Source of the DNA: Oscheius dolichura
Taxonomy: Eukaryota > Nematoda > Chromadorea > Rhabditida > Rhabditidae
NCBI GenBank assembly: GCA_932521035.1
Contig: OW051493.1
Coordinates: 6,324,001-6,388,000, forward strand
DNA length: 64,000 nucleotides
Reading direction: 5' to 3'
The notes beneath the pieces were generated by a model. That model was not told the origin of the DNA. It saw only the letters and a list, made by a program, of their open reading frames with translations, and did not search any database. The translations under genes were made by a program, and so were the position numbers. Positions within the stretch are counted from its first letter, which is position 1. Each line of letters opens with the position of its first letter. Below, one piece after another: positions 41,900-54,618 of this stretch.

Positions 41900-42722
41900 C
41901 TAGACGGTAGAGGGGCCGGGTCTATCCTCGAGGAAGGCGTCCTCGTCCAGGGGGATGGCCTCCTCCAGGGAACAGAGCGTCGCCTGAAAGCGGACAGATG
42001 GACGATACGGATCCACTCGAGGGAAGGGGTGGCGTGTCAATAAACAGTGTAGTCGTTTTTGCGTCAACGAGTGTTTTTTGATCCGGCACCATAGGGTATG
42101 CATGACTTTTCGGCCGGATAATGCCTCGGCAATTAGACAACGCAATGTTTTGGGAACAGGTGAAAAGGCAGTTGTTTTCCCAGGGGATGATGGATTGGCA
42201 CCTGCTGCTCACCTCGTGGATGTTGGAAAGAGCGGCGGCCTGTCCGACGAGAAAAGCCGACGGTTTGTGGGCCAGGGCCAGGGTAGCCGCGTGCATTTTA
42301 GCCTCGGCCTGAAACGACACCGTCATGGGGAACTGGCGGACACCGACCATTTTGATCTTGTTATTGCGGTTAGAGCCGATGCCACACCGGCCGACGATGT
42401 AATCACGGAAGAGCTGAAAGACGCTGTTTGCTTTGTAAAAGGCCTGCTTCGGCCATTTGATATCTCGCGAGACGATCTAAGCCTCGCTGCCTAATCAACA
42501 GAACAAACGTAATCCCGAAAGTGTCGAGCCAAGCCCCGAGGCCGGCGGGGCCCGTTTATCTTCATCGATATTCCCTCCTACGGGACCATTTAACACAATT
42601 ATTCTCTCTTTTTAGGCGATGGCCTTACTGACCTGGGGAGAGGCACAGATGAGGATGACAAGCATCCAGCCGAAGAGCACGGCCAGCCCGAGGATGAATA
42701 TATTCTGGGTTCCGGGTTCCAT
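41900..42722 (-). CDS. Unrecognised single-pass membrane protein
   Basis: A three-exon model with every junction in phase 0. Exon 1 from ATG 42722 encodes MEPGTQNIFILGLAVLFGWM plus a hydrophobic end, ICASPQ. After an intron of about 150 nt, exon 2 (about 42480-42225) reads IVSRDIKWPKQAFYKANSVF, then QLFRDYIVGRCGIGS, MVGVRQFPMTVSFQAEAKM and a helix AATLALAHKPSAFLVGQAAA. After a second intron, exon 3 gives ATLCSLEEAIPLDEDAF and ends PSTV at 41900; this terminus would fit a class I PDZ-binding motif (S/T-x-V). The introns are longer than the local norm. I do not recognise the family. Support comes from splice sites, phases and residue composition. Confidence 0.5.
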
Positions 42723-44066
42723 CACGCCATCTGAAACGGGGATTCATCTTTTTTAAAAGAAGTCTTTAGTTTATTCTGGGAGAGAGGGGGATTGAGAACA
42801 ATGCGAATAAAAGAGGCGGAGCGAGGGATCTCGCAAAGCAGAACAAGAGGTCACTACGGGAGCAGGCCTTTTAGGGACGGCGGGTCCTTCTGGGGATTTC
42901 TTCCACTGCGCCAAACAAAAGTAAACAGGACTTCTCGGAAAGGTACGACTGGCAAAAGAGGCAATGAGGTCATCGGAGAACGTCACAAAGGGAGCAGATG
43001 TGGTTACTAGTCAAACTCAGCTGGGTCTTTGTAGTAGCCTCCATTTCGAGGGAGGACCACAAATTGAATCAGCCAGAGCAAGAGCAATGGGGAATGGCCG
43101 AACTTGACTCTTATTAGGGGGTGTAAAGGCCCGGGACGAGGAGCGTGAGTCAGGGAAAGGTGTCAACACGGCCCCTTTAAATAATTCAGAGAGCTCTCCC
43201 ATTCAGTTATCAGCCAAGATTAACACGACTAATGGCGAGGAGGAGGACACAACTGACAGCCGAAAGTGAGCGACAAGAGCAAGGAACAACCTCAGCCCGT
43301 ATGCCCGTAATTGCTCTGCCTGAGACTAAAGGCAACGGAAGGGGAAGAAACCACTCAAGGAGGTGCTGTATCTACTCGGATAAGTAGGAGGCGGGAGATG
43401 TTCCAGGGGAGGGGAGGTCAGGGATATGGATGCTAATACGCACGAGGCGGGGAAACAGCTGTCCGATGGGACAACTTTTGATTGTGGTCTTTGTTGCTCT
43501 CTTTAGAGCAAACAAAATCTCCATTTACTTCTCAAGTTCTAACACGGATCCCCTGGGTGTCTAACAAGGGGGCGCGCCATCTCGGCTTGGTGGCCATTCC
43601 CTATTCGATGGGCTACAAAATGACACTGTCCCCTGTTCTTCGGCTGAGAGTTGTTCCTCTTGATCCTCTGTGGCGCATTTGGGTCTGCAACCTACTCGAA
43701 ATAATAGCTGCCAAAAAGAGGCCGGTGGTCTATGACGGGGAGCTGCGTGTTTGGTTGGAGAGGTCCACTGCTAATGCCGTAAAGTGCGGACAGATGTAAG
43801 CAGCCATCCGAAAGGGCCGTCCAATGGCACAATGTTGACGGGGCACTCCCTCCCGGGAGAGGTGTACAATGTCTTTTGTATTCCCTTCTACCCAAAGAGG
43901 ACGAGTAACTGGAGAATATCACAGACCCATCTCTCGGTCAATTGACCCCCGGCCGCTGCTCTGTTCCACGCGGCAGTTTGCCTCTGCGCCCTCCGCCGCC
44001 GGCCCGCTCTCTTCCCGTTCTGTCCCTATTTTGTCGACTCCCCTATCACGGGGATAAACAGATTCC
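42723..44066. other. Spacer upstream of fucokinase
   Basis: A 105-codon open frame at 43482-43799 on the plus strand has no recognisable domain and no clear splice or poly(A) context. Nothing else is supported. Confidence 0.4.
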
Positions 44067-47000
44067 ATGCCATGGGACGCCGTCGTGGTGGCTGTCAGCC
44101 GTGGACACAACACAAAAGAGCTTCAAAACGGTGAGAAGGGCCCTCCAAAAGAGAACAATTTGGTTATTCAGAGCTGAAACTGCTCGAAGAGTTGAAAATA
44201 TTGAAAACGGACGAATTGTTGTTTGTGGAGGACGCGTGCGGCGACGCCGGCTCGGCTGGGAGTGTGCTAAATGCCCTTCTGATCACAGTGGGTTAGGGTC
44301 GTTGAAAGTAGGAAGGGCGTCCCCTCAGGCAGAGAGACTCAGCGCCAAAGCCGGCTATTCTGTCCTTTCCGAGGATGTCTTCGACTCGTCCGCCGTCCTC
44401 ATCCTCCTAATAGTTTGTTTTCAATTAGAGGGAAGAGAAACGTTTAGGGGCCGAAGAGGGGGGCATTCCACGCGGTGACCAGTCCACGGGAATGGACCCT
44501 CCTCCCGGATACGGTAATTGTCAGACAGATGAGGAACTTGGAGATGTTTCGAGCATCGGAAAAGAAGGGCCTCTGGATCTGTGGTGGGTGGGGGGATGGT
44601 CAGGAGAAGACAGATTCCAGGGACTGACTCCTGCTTCTCGACGAAGCCCACGCCCCTTGTCCTGTCCACCTCGGCCATATCCGTCTTCTCCTTCCCCTGG
44701 CAGACGGACACTCTCCACGGCTCGTATCAGGTGGATTCTCTCGTGAGGATACCTTCTTTCCCCGGTCAATTGTTGTCTCTAGAACCGCATCAGGGGGATC
44801 GAGTACCCTTCTGCTCGGCCCGAGCCATCTCCTCTCGTCCTGTCGCTCCTGTACATTCCGCCTTCCGTCGTCGCCGTCATCCTCTCCCTCCATTCTCGCT
44901 ATCCCCTCTCAGCCTCTACTTATTACGGGGCGGACACTGGCACTCTGGGCCTCAAGGTGACCAATGCCGGATAAAGAGGACGACACTTTTCCAGCTGTCC
45001 CTCTTCTTCGATCTCCTTCTGGCCACCTGTCTGGAGAGGGGCGTCTACCTGAACAACGAGGTGGGCGAGGAGAAGATCGACCGCCAGCAGGCATTGAGAC
45101 ACGACGCCCGGCAGATAATCTGGGAGAGACTGCACAGGGTGGACAGCGTGTTGGGTACGTCCGCCTGCCCGCCTGTCATACCCCCCTTATAGTGGCCATC
45201 GAGGCAGACGACTACCACTACTTCACGGACGAGCTGGACCTGCACGGGCAGACGGCCCTTTGGGTGGAGTCTCTCTGCAGCCGGCTATTTTCGTCTATTG
45301 TGAACCGTTCGTCCAGAATTGAAACTCTTCCCTCCTTAATTGCCTTGGACAGAATTGGATTAAAGTTGGGAGGCAAATTGATGGAAGTCGTTCTCAGAGG
45401 TGGGTGAATCTCTGTCTGTCAGCCTCGAGCAGTCTGTGAACAGGAGCCAGCCGCCGTCAGTCGGGCTCTGTATGTCTGCTCTGATTTCCTGTTCCTTTTG
45501 GCCAACGGCAAGGGAGGACTGCGGATGGGTCCCGCAGCGAATACAGCATTCGCAGAAGTCTTCACCAAACTCCGAGAGGTTCGACCCCCTTTCCTTCTCT
45601 AAAAGGGACTAGAGGGACAACTGGGTGGAAGACGTGGGGACGTTACTCGAAATTATCAGAGAGGACTGGATGGAGGACGAGCACAAACTGGTCAGGGGGG
45701 CCAGACACCTGGAGGCGGCTGCTCAGATCATATACGGCAAACGGACTCTATCCCTCAGGCCAGTGGTGGAAGTCCCGACGTTCAGGGGAGGACAGGGCGT
45801 ACGGGTACAGTGTGCTGCTCGGGTTGGTCCTCTCCCTGGATAAAAATAAAGCACAGGTGGACATCTTCGGCGGCTGGCTGGACACCCCTCCCATCACCTA
45901 CGAGACATCCCCCTCGGCCGTCATAAACCTGGCAGTATCAGTCGACGGACAGGTGCTCCTCCTCCTCGTCCCCATCCTCCCTTTCAGCTGCCTTTATCCT
46001 GCGAGGTCGCCCTGTCGTCTTCTCCGGGGATAACCTTCTCAGCCGAAGGAAGGACTGTCGCCTTCTCTTCCGTTGAGCAGATCCGTTCCACCGCCTGCCG
46101 CCCCTCCGACCACGGGGCTCTCCTCTGTGCGTGTCTCGTTTCCATCGGCCTTCTGGATACATCGTCCAGCTTAGATACGATCCTCCTGGGCTTCTATGGG
46201 TCGGCAGGCGTCCTTGTTAAATGTTCCTCTGCCCTTCCTCATGGATCGGGACTCGGAACCTCGTCTATTTTGGCCTGTGGCATCATCTCCGCTCTTCTGG
46301 GAGAAATTCCCTCCAAAGACGATCTGGTTCATTTAGTTCTTTGTGTGGAGCACACTCTGACGAGTGGAGGAGGATGGCAAGATCAGGCATGAAATAATAA
46401 AATAAGATTAGAAGTAGAATTTTCAGGTTGGAGGAATTTATGGTGGCATAAAAATAGGCAAGGGAAGGGAGGGATAAAACTAATAAATTTAGGAGAATTC
46501 AATGGCAGGGTGGAAGTAAGACATATCCCCATCCAAGAAACTTTCCGAAGTGAGATCAATCAACGACTGGTCCTCGTCTACACAGGGAAAACAAGATTGG
46601 CCAAGAATTTACTACAGGTAGGATTGAACAACACCCATCATATATGTTACAATAGGAAGTGATAAGAAATTGGTATGCCGGAGGAGAAACTGTCCAGTTT
46701 ATGAGCCTCATGCAGGAGGCGCTTTCTAATTGTGAAAATAAATTGGCCAATGGAGAGTTTCCGGTCGATGAGGTTCAACTTTATTATGAAGTGAAGAAAA
46801 AACTCGCTACGGGATGTGAGCCTGCCCTAGTAGCCAATGTAGTACGAAAACTTAAGAGGCTTGTTTACCAAAATTCTCCCTTGAATACTATTTTAGCGAA
46901 AATATATGCGATGCCGCTTGGATTGCCGGAGCAGGGGGTGGTGGATTTTTGTATTTGTGGTTAGCTAAAGGAAAAACTGTCAAACACCTAAATAATAGCC

Positions 47001-47071
47001 TGCAAGATGTGAAAATGACGGCTCATGTTATTCAAATTTGTGAGAATCCCCTTGTCATTCATAATCTGTGA
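44067..47071 (+). CDS. FCSK: L-fucose kinase (fucokinase)
   Basis: Fucokinase phosphorylates L-fucose at C1 with ATP in the cytosol, the first step of the GDP-fucose salvage route. ATG 44067 gives MPWDAVVVAVSRGHNTKEL, matching the human MPWDAVVLTCQSR start. The N-terminal nucleotidyltransferase-like part has FVEDACGDAGSAGSVLNALL and later QLSLFFDLLLATCLERGVYL. The C-terminal GHMP kinase domain has ARVDIFGGWLDTPPITYE, the ATP loop LPHGSGLGTSSILACGII, VEHTLTSGGGWQDQVGGIYG, LVLVYTGKTRLAKNLLQ, RNWYAGGETVQFM and the closing AGAGGGGFLYLWL. It stops at 47069-47071. Two introns look non-canonical: GC-AG at 46387-46426 and GA-AG at 46473-46492. Base composition switches from GC-rich to AT-rich at about 46390, inside the gene. 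Confidence 0.92.
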
Positions 47072-47132
47072 AAGAAACGGGTTTAATCAAATAAAATCAA
47101 CAAAAATGCACAACAATATCAGTAACAAATCC

Positions 47133-49839
47133 TCAGTCGCTCCAATCACCAAGATCTGCAACGGTATCTGGTAAAGTCGGATCTGACTTCTTTGCCGCTG
47201 GAATAGAAACGCGTTTCTTCTTTTTCAGCGGTTTGGCAAAAGGTTTCGCCACTATCTCCTGGTTAGGTTGCTGTTGCTTCCTCTCTTTTAGTGGTCCTTT
47301 ATGTTCATCGAACTAGAAAAATAAAAATTAAGTAGCTTTATTGACTCACCTTATGAATTACATCCTGCCTCATTTTCCAAACTTTCTCCCATTGTCTGTA
47401 GTAAATACGAAGAGGCGATTCCGGATTATTCAAAGCCAATTTTGCGGCTCTCTAAACGATGGAGTAGAAGCAAAACACACGCAACTTGCCATTTTCATTT
47501 CATCATTGAGCTCCACATCCCGTTGCAACATAATATCCGAAACAAATTTCGAATGCTCAGTTAGTTTTTCTGCTAATCCGCGGAAAAGACGTCCATGATC
47601 TCCAATTTTGCCCTTTTTCAAAAAACTGCTAATCTGAAAAATATTTAATTTTTAAAATAAGATGGTCTACCCTATGCAAAACTGGGGTGCACAGATCAGG
47701 AAACGCTGGCTGGCTACACATGCTGTGAGCCGCCTGTAACATAAGTTTGAAAAGTTGTTCGCAAATGGCAGTACGAAATGATGGCATTTCCCTCGATTGT
47801 GAGTGTACCTACAACGTCAGGCTAAAAAAAATTAATCACTTACTTTTAAAACACAATCGAGATCTATTGCTTTCGCTGATCCAGCTGAAGGTTTAGGTTT
47901 CGAACTCAATAAGTTTGATATATCCTCCAGAAGCTGCAAAAATATTTAAATAAATATTTTTTAAAGATACCTCTGATGCAATAGCCAAAACGGGAATATA
48001 AATTGTGCAACTTGCTTGAAGTTGAATCAACAATGATATACAATGGAACCGCAATGGAAGAAAACGAGGAGCGCGTTGCAGCCTGTATGAAATCATGTGA
48101 AGACAGGCATATACTTACTGTGAAACTCCAATGATAATTTGAGTAAGTGGATATGCTAGTTCGCAGATTGATTCTGTTCCGTTGACGCTATGTGCTTTTG
48201 ATACAACTCTTACCCAAAGGTAAAGGCATTGTATTAATTGCCAATTATATAGCGTTTGCACAAGATCCTAAAGAAGTAAATTTAAGAAAAGTTAATTATT
48301 AAAAACAAATTCCCTGCACGGACACCTACCTGCCTATTTTTAGAGATGATGGCATTTCTAAGGTGAATAGCAGTCTGCCGGATATACACAAATGCATAGG
48401 GATAAGCACTATCAGGAACTATCAGTGTCAATTCAGCAAATGTTCTACAATTATCTTGTTGAGAAGCAAGTGTAAACATACCTGTGCATGAATTGGAGAA
48501 GAGGCCAGCTTTCAGCAGTTACAGCTCGAGAGTTTGAAACAAATCCTAAATACGCAGATTTGTATAAATATGACAGATGCTCGGGATAAGATTTGAGCAA
48601 TTGATTCATACACACATAGGCCATTATTCGGCACTGAAGTGTTTTTCGTGTCCATATACGAACCAAGATCTAAAACTTTTTTTTTAAAACATCGATCAGA
48701 AACTGAATACTTTAATAAGATTTCGAGTAATCTTTATCATCTTTCCAAAAAGAGCCAACATTTGTTGAATTGCTTTTAGTGTAGAAATAATCACTGCATC
48801 CGACTGAACTTCGTTCAAAAACTGTAATAAATTATATTGCTATAGCAAACAACACCTACCAAGAGAACTCCAGAGAGATATGTTTTTAATTGTCCTTGAA
48901 ACCGTTTAAATAATTTTCTTTTTTTGTTATTTTCATTTGTTTGCCCTAAACTGAACTTCTTGAATATTTCTCCGAGTGATCGAAAGCAGAGACGAACTAT
49001 AGATTCAAAAATGCTCTGGAAGCATGTACTTTAAAGAGTTTATAAAATAAAACCTGTTCGTTAATTATATATTTAGGTGCATCAATATCAGCACCAACTC
49101 TGGCAACACAAGCTTGAAAAGCATCTACGGCAAAGTTGATATCCTCTATATTCGGCTTAACTTTTAGAAATGTCTGAATACGAGCGGTCAGTGATTTATT
49201 CGACATAGCGTCAATACCTCGCTATCAGGATCCAACAGTTCTTCCAAATAATCGTATAAATTTCCGTCGAAAACTAGCCGTCCATTTGAATCCTTCTTAG
49301 CTTTAGGAATTCGGGAGTTCACGTTATCTTCCTCCATTTCTTCATAATCCTCCTCTTCTTCCTCGTCCGACTCTTCAAAATTGAGTAAATCAGCATCTTC
49401 TTCTTGCATGAACTTGAAAAATTCAGGGTCAGTTTCTTTTAGTCTAAATAACGATTAAGATACATTAAATTTACTCACTTCATAAGTTTTTCTTTGTGCT
49501 TCTTACTACTTGCAAAACCGTCTACCTCATCAACCATTTCTTCATCTACATGTTCTCCCATTTCCTCTGGAAAATTTGAAGAGTCTTCATCTCCAAAATA
49601 TAATAAGGCATTTACTCACTTTTTCTAGGTGTTACCTTCTTCTTTCGAGGATTGCTCTTAGAAGACACATATTCCTCACCCATATCGATATCACTCTCAT
49701 CTTTTTCCCGAACATCGTTCTGAAAGGAAAGTAGGGAAGTGTTTTTATAAACACTGACGATTTTGGTTTTATTAAGCTTATTTTTGCTCTTCGTCTTCTT
49801 TAGCCCTTGTTGCATCTTCTTCAACCTGAAATGAGACAT
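47133..49839 (-). CDS. NOC2L: Nucleolar complex protein 2 (NOC2/NOC2L)
   Basis: NOC2 acts with NOC1 and NOC3 in assembly and intranuclear transport of pre-60S ribosomal particles. The N-terminus is Lys-rich and nuclear-localising (KKMQQGLKKTKSKNKLNKTK), followed by acidic stretches (NFEESDEEEEEDYEEMEEDN). Conserved parts include INFAVDAFQACVARVGAD, VLKVHSQSREMPSFRTAICE, LPLRFHCISLLIQLQASC with YIPVLAIASEV, and FLKKGKIGDHGRLFRGLAEK. The C-terminal basic tail KPFAKPLKKKKR ends at 47133. Many introns of about 35-60 nt. The start is either ATG 49839 or, if the TTTCAG between them is an acceptor, ATG 49815. Convergent with fucokinase (61 bp between stops) and divergent from the small protein at 50121. 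Confidence 0.88.
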
Positions 49840-50120
49840 GAAAAAAGAAACCGGTCTTGTCTCAATGTGCGGCTATGCGACCCACAAAAGCCGGCTGTTG
49901 GGGAGGTCGCAAAGAGATCGCACCGAATCCAAAGGCCTCCGCGTTTTCCAATTTCTTTTATCTGTCATCGATTGCAGATCAACTGTCTACTAATTCTAGT
50001 TCACTAAATGAATATCTGCTGTGGACAATTATACGAAACGTTATTTTTAGAACAATCTTCTACAATAAATGTTCTTCACTCTTTCGTATACAACACATGT
50101 AATATTGTCCATATTTCTAC

Positions 50121-50337
50121 ATGTTAGCGGCGTATGTTGCGGACTTTTTATTTGGTATCTATTTCCCCGAAATGTGAGTTGCAGTACACATTAGCCAACA
50201 ATCAATTTCAGCCATACAAAACGATTACAAAAATGCCTCAGGAAAAACAGCGTCTAATTGTAGAAGAAGAAAACGAAATTAGAGAAGAGGAGGTTTATAC
50301 GAAGACTAAAAGCCGACTTATAAGGGCCAGCGGATAG
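50121..50337 (+). CDS. Small membrane-associated protein, about 59 aa
   Basis: Two exons joined by a 38-nt intron (GTGAGT to TTTCAG). Exon 1 from ATG 50121 reads MLAAYVADFLFGIYFPEM, a hydrophobic or amphipathic N-terminus. Exon 2 gives PYKTITKMPQEKQRLIVEEE, then an acidic/basic helical tail ending LIRASG at 50337. It is divergent from NOC2 with 281 bp between starts, so a shared promoter is likely. The clean intron and the hydrophobic-then-charged layout suggest a real short protein. I do not recognise the family. Confidence 0.55.
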
Positions 50338-50535
50338 TTCGAGTTCGTAAAAACACATAAAACTTACTTCATTTTATGCCGTAGCCGCAAATCGGGGGTC
50401 CTAATCTTTTCAGTATAGTTACACCTTATAAAACAAAAAGTATGAATATGCTCAACCACAAAACAAAGCATCATTATATAGCGCATAAGAGAGAAGGTGA
50501 AATAATTTATGAAGCGTTTACTACAATACATACTA

Positions 50536-53500
50536 TCAGACATGTGCACCGGCTAAAGTAAGCAATTCATCCATACTAACTGGTCGCCATACAAATTCCT
50601 GTGGATCCATACAAAATACAACACCACGATCCATATAAATAGAAACAGATCCAAACCAGAATACCTGAATGAAGTCTTAGAGGCAAACAATTATAAGGCT
50701 TACTTGTCGTCCGTCTTTCATCCGGTCCTTTTGAGGCACATACGTGAGACCATACCGTGCTGCCGACATTTCAACTACGTCTCTTAACGATAGCTGCTGT
50801 TGTGGCATGCGCACTGGGGGTGGAGCAACAATAGGAACTGGTATAGGTTGTGACGGAAGCATTGTAGCTTCAGATATGGTCATTCCATGAGCGGCTTCAT
50901 TCATTGATATAAGTGCTCTCTTCATGTTTCCTACAGAAATAGATAAATGTTAATAGAATTTTCGAACCTTCGATTGTTGGGAATGCAAGAATGGAATCCG
51001 GAATTCTCGACTTCCATGCGACAAACCAATCGCGTACTTCTTGTAGATTAACACCAGGAGAGTTTAACCATGTGCATAGGACATTATACCACTAAATTGA
51101 AATAAATATCTTTAAAACGCAAACATACCCTTGGAAATAAGTATTTGGTAAGAATATTTGCCATAATTTCGTGACTGATTATTTCCATCCACGACACCAA
51201 AGCTTTCCAATTATCCGGTCTAAAGTCCATTGGCGTCAACGGCATTGCTTCTAAGAATCTTTCTAATTTGGGAATAATATGCTGTCCAAGGAATGCAGAC
51301 ATCGTTGAACTATTCCAAACATTTACCCATGGTTTCAGCATCGCAAGTGCACTAAAACTAAATAACTCTAGAAATAGGTGCAACCAACCTAACATCCGAA
51401 GGATTCCATTTATCGCGCAATATTTTGGCCAATTTCTGTCGTATTTGACTGAGCACAGGTTGAAGCCTATCGCCGAGATGTTCCATCCAAGGAATGATCC
51501 ATGCATGTATAGGTATAACATCGGTTAATGGATCCCATAAAGCCACACGTTCCACAATCCGGGGAATAATTATCTAAATAATTTTGGGGGGTTTTAAATA
51601 TATCATAACCAAACTCTACCTGCTCTAATACATTTTCTTTCATCCAATCTGGTAAATTTGGCAGCCATTGCTCAACTATTCGCAGCATTTCTTCCATTTG
51701 ATCTCTTGGATCCCAAGTTAAGGCCGATCTTCGGAGAGACGGAATCCATCCTTCCCATAATAATCTGTCGTATGCAGATATCTGATCTAAAGGAAAATTA
51801 AAATGCTTTCCCCTAATTGCAAACCTAATGAATGTATATTGGCAGACAATAATGATTTGTCATCGTCTCGGAGAATTTCTTTCCATTCATCCATTAATTC
51901 AATTCCAAAACCATCCTGTCCCTTTTCTAGAGGCTTCCATTGTGAAAAGTAATCGCGGATCTTTAAAGTGAAATTAAAAGGTAATTTTAGACAAACAAAC
52001 CAAGGGGAGAACCATCGGAATTGCTACGCTTTCCAGATTAAACAAACGGTACTCATGTGGAAAATCTGATCGCAGCTTGAGGAACAACCCTTGAATTTCA
52101 CTCATCGAAAGATTAGTTTTTCTGCTAGAAAATCTAAAGTGATTTGATAAAAGAAAGAAAATAGACGAACTGTTCAAGTAGCTCGTAAACACGTTTCATC
52201 CTCTGGGCTTCCTTTTCTTCGTCCACCAGTACAGTTTTTAGGTGGTTTAAGTCATACTCAAGGGCTGTGGATTGGTCCTTTAAAGATCTTAATTGTCCAT
52301 TAGATCGCCTAATATTTTGTTCCGTCATATCCAGCAACAAGTTCAAATTATGACGAATTTCTTTAACGTCGAAGTTTTGAAGATTTTCTTCTTCTGTATC
52401 AACTCTAAATGTCATATAAAAATAATATGAGGATTTTACAAACCTTGTTTTCAAAGCAAAGGAGTCGTACCCACGATATACACGTTGTTCTGGTCCCGTC
52501 ATATCAATTACTTTTATATTGTTTTTAGCCATTTTTGACGGTATAATTCCAGCATCATCAGTTATTTCATCGATTGTTTTATATCTGGTTTTAGTCTAAA
52601 ACATTCTTACTAAAGGGTACAAAACGACTCCACCTTGTCATTTCGTTTCCATGATCTTTTTGGAATAGTTTCTTTTTCTTCCCCTCCTGCATAACCAGCT
52701 GCACTTTCAGCAGCAATTCTTTTTTGGGCATCCGCTGCACTTTCTGTAAAGGATAATTAAGCCAAATATTCTGCTAAAACAACAAACCTCCAAATTTCGG
52801 CCCAGTGGATTCTTTCCCATATGCTCCTACTGCTCCTCTTCCTTGTCTTACTTGCGCCTGCACAGGTTCTACTATTCCTGTTCCATCTTTTCCGAGACCT
52901 TCTCCCCATTTATAGCCCATTTTTTGCATCATGTCTTTAATTACACTGCCTTTTCCTCCTTTCGTCCAATCACAAAATGTATTTGGGTCCGGTGCCCTAG
53001 AAGTTGTTGAAGTTCGCATTCCTAAATTAGTATTTGTCGGAAAGAAGTAACAGAAAATACCGGCAATTACATTAGCTCCAGCTTGCTTTTTTTGCTTTGG
53101 TTGCAAAGGTTTGTAAGTGAATGAACTCTCTATTGTGACTGTCTAAATAGGAATTAGTTAGATTCAGCATAAAGTAAGCCTACTTTCGATGTGCTTTGCT
53201 CACTTCCATCTTTTTCGTTGACTATTTTTTCGCCTATTTTTACACCGCCGCTTACAAAATTTACTGGTGCACTGTAGTTGCCCTTTCTATAATTCACATT
53301 ATCATTTAAGAACAATGGAGAGGATTACCTTTGCCCAAGTGAAGGTCTTCTATTATCGTCATCACTGTCTTCGTCTGCCCATATACCTAAAAACAATATT
53401 ATACTTATTCAAAATTTTTATCGTAATATTTACAAGAATAAACGTTAATAATTCGCTATGTATCTCACCCCACCATATGTTGCTTGTTCCCTGGTTTGGA

Positions 53501-53582
53501 AATGCCTTCGTCCTGGATTGAGGGCAAACTCTAGGTCAGTTTGGTTGAGCTCAAACTGTTCGTAGCCTTCATCATCATTCAT
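50536..53582 (-). CDS. TFIP11: TFIP11 (tuftelin-interacting protein 11), G-patch spliceosome disassembly factor
   Basis: TFIP11 (Ntr1 homologue) activates the helicase DHX15 to disassemble the lariat spliceosome in the nucleus. ATG 53582 (MNDDEGYEQFELNQTDLEF) starts the TIP N-terminal domain, 9 nt after a TTTCCAG acceptor. The G-patch is at about 52780-52930: MMQKMGYKWGEGLGKDGTG then IVEPVQAQVRQGRGAVGAY. The GCFC-type C-terminal domain has LPNLPDWMKENVLEQ, WDPLTDVIPIHAWIIPWMEH, LSQIRQKLAKILRDKWNPSD and LVSWMEIISHEIMANILTKY. The closing G-Q-x-V block (LRDVVEMSAARYGLTYVPQK, SVSIYMDRGVVFCMDP) ends at 50536. Introns are about 35-60 nt. AT-rich. The organism's relaxed splice sites make this splicing factor of contextual interest. 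Confidence 0.92.
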
Positions 53583-54618
53583 CTTAGATTCTGGAAATAA
53601 ATAATTTAACAAAGTAAGCGGATGCAGTGAATGTGAATGTGGATTAAACAAAGAAGAATCTTTGAACAGTAACGACACTCTTCGAGTATTTCACAGAATG
53701 TGGAATAAAACGAATAAAACTGAAAGCAGGAGCAGGAGAAAGCAGTACCCACTAGAGTTCGAAAAAGAAAAATGAGCTTTTCGAAAGGAAGGAAAACATG
53801 GAGGGAAATACGCAAAGCTACGCAACGTTGCGTTTACTGAGACCTCTGAAATGCATCTTCCTCTTATAGTTTCAAATAACACGACGAAAGGAAGGGGGAT
53901 TGATGAGTAGACGGTGCCATGGCTCGCTTGGTGACGGCTATTTGGATGACTGAAAGGTAGAACAGGATGCCATCGCTGGTGGTTCCTTCCGGAAGGGGGT
54001 CAAAATGTCTTCCCCGTCCATTTCTGGCCATTAGTGTCCAGTATTGTTTGTCAAAATGGCCACTTTACACCCAGCCCATGATTTTAGAAATTCTTGAGTG
54101 TCGTCGGCGTGGTTGCTGCTTTTCTCTTCAAATTACCCGCAGTCTCCTGTTGTATTCCCGCGTCTGATCATGCCAAACACTAAAAGCGACTTCTTGTTAC
54201 CATATCCTCGAGGAGGCCACTTCTTTGCTCTGGCCAGGAATTGCTGATGGACTGGGAAGCTAAACGCCAAGCAAACTAAAAAACAAAAGGGGTGATCAAC
54301 CGCGAAAATAACCGAAAATGTAGACGGACTCGGGACTGGCCTAGTAGCAAATGACCGGGACATCCGGCGCTCAAAAGAAAAAACACGGAGTGTAATAGGC
54401 AACTTTTCGTATTGAATTTAGCTAAACCTCTGAAATGAATAGAAAAATAACCAATGCAGTTTAATTTCAGCCTCGGCCTTGTCATCCCCGGGTGGCTGCC
54501 CTCCATAGCAACGGGTTGCTAACACGGAGTAGCCAGTGGTCACCTCTTATGGATTAGCCACCACCCCTAGCCAGAAACTCTCCTAATATTGACTAGAGTA
54601 ATCTTTCTACCTCTCAAA
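53583..54618. promoter_or_regulatory. Divergent spacer between TFIP11 and RPGRIP1L
   Basis: One kilobase with no supported coding frame. Base composition rises to GC-rich toward RPGRIP1L. An RFX-type half site lies at 54503-54512. Confidence 0.4.
54503..54512 (+). promoter_or_regulatory. Candidate RFX X-box half site
   Basis: CCATAGCAAC matches the right half of the RFX X-box (consensus GTTGCCATGGCAAC), 106 bp before the RPGRIP1L start. The left half (CCCT) does not match. X-boxes at about this distance are typical of ciliary genes. Confidence 0.35.

Noticed and set aside
42078..42494. 138-codon plus-strand frame
   Set aside because: Antisense to exon 2 of the 41900-42722 model, which has consistent splice sites and phases; the plus frame has no recognisable domain.
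43482..43799. 105-codon plus-strand frame before fucokinase
   Set aside because: No domain, signal or splice context; not enough to call a gene.
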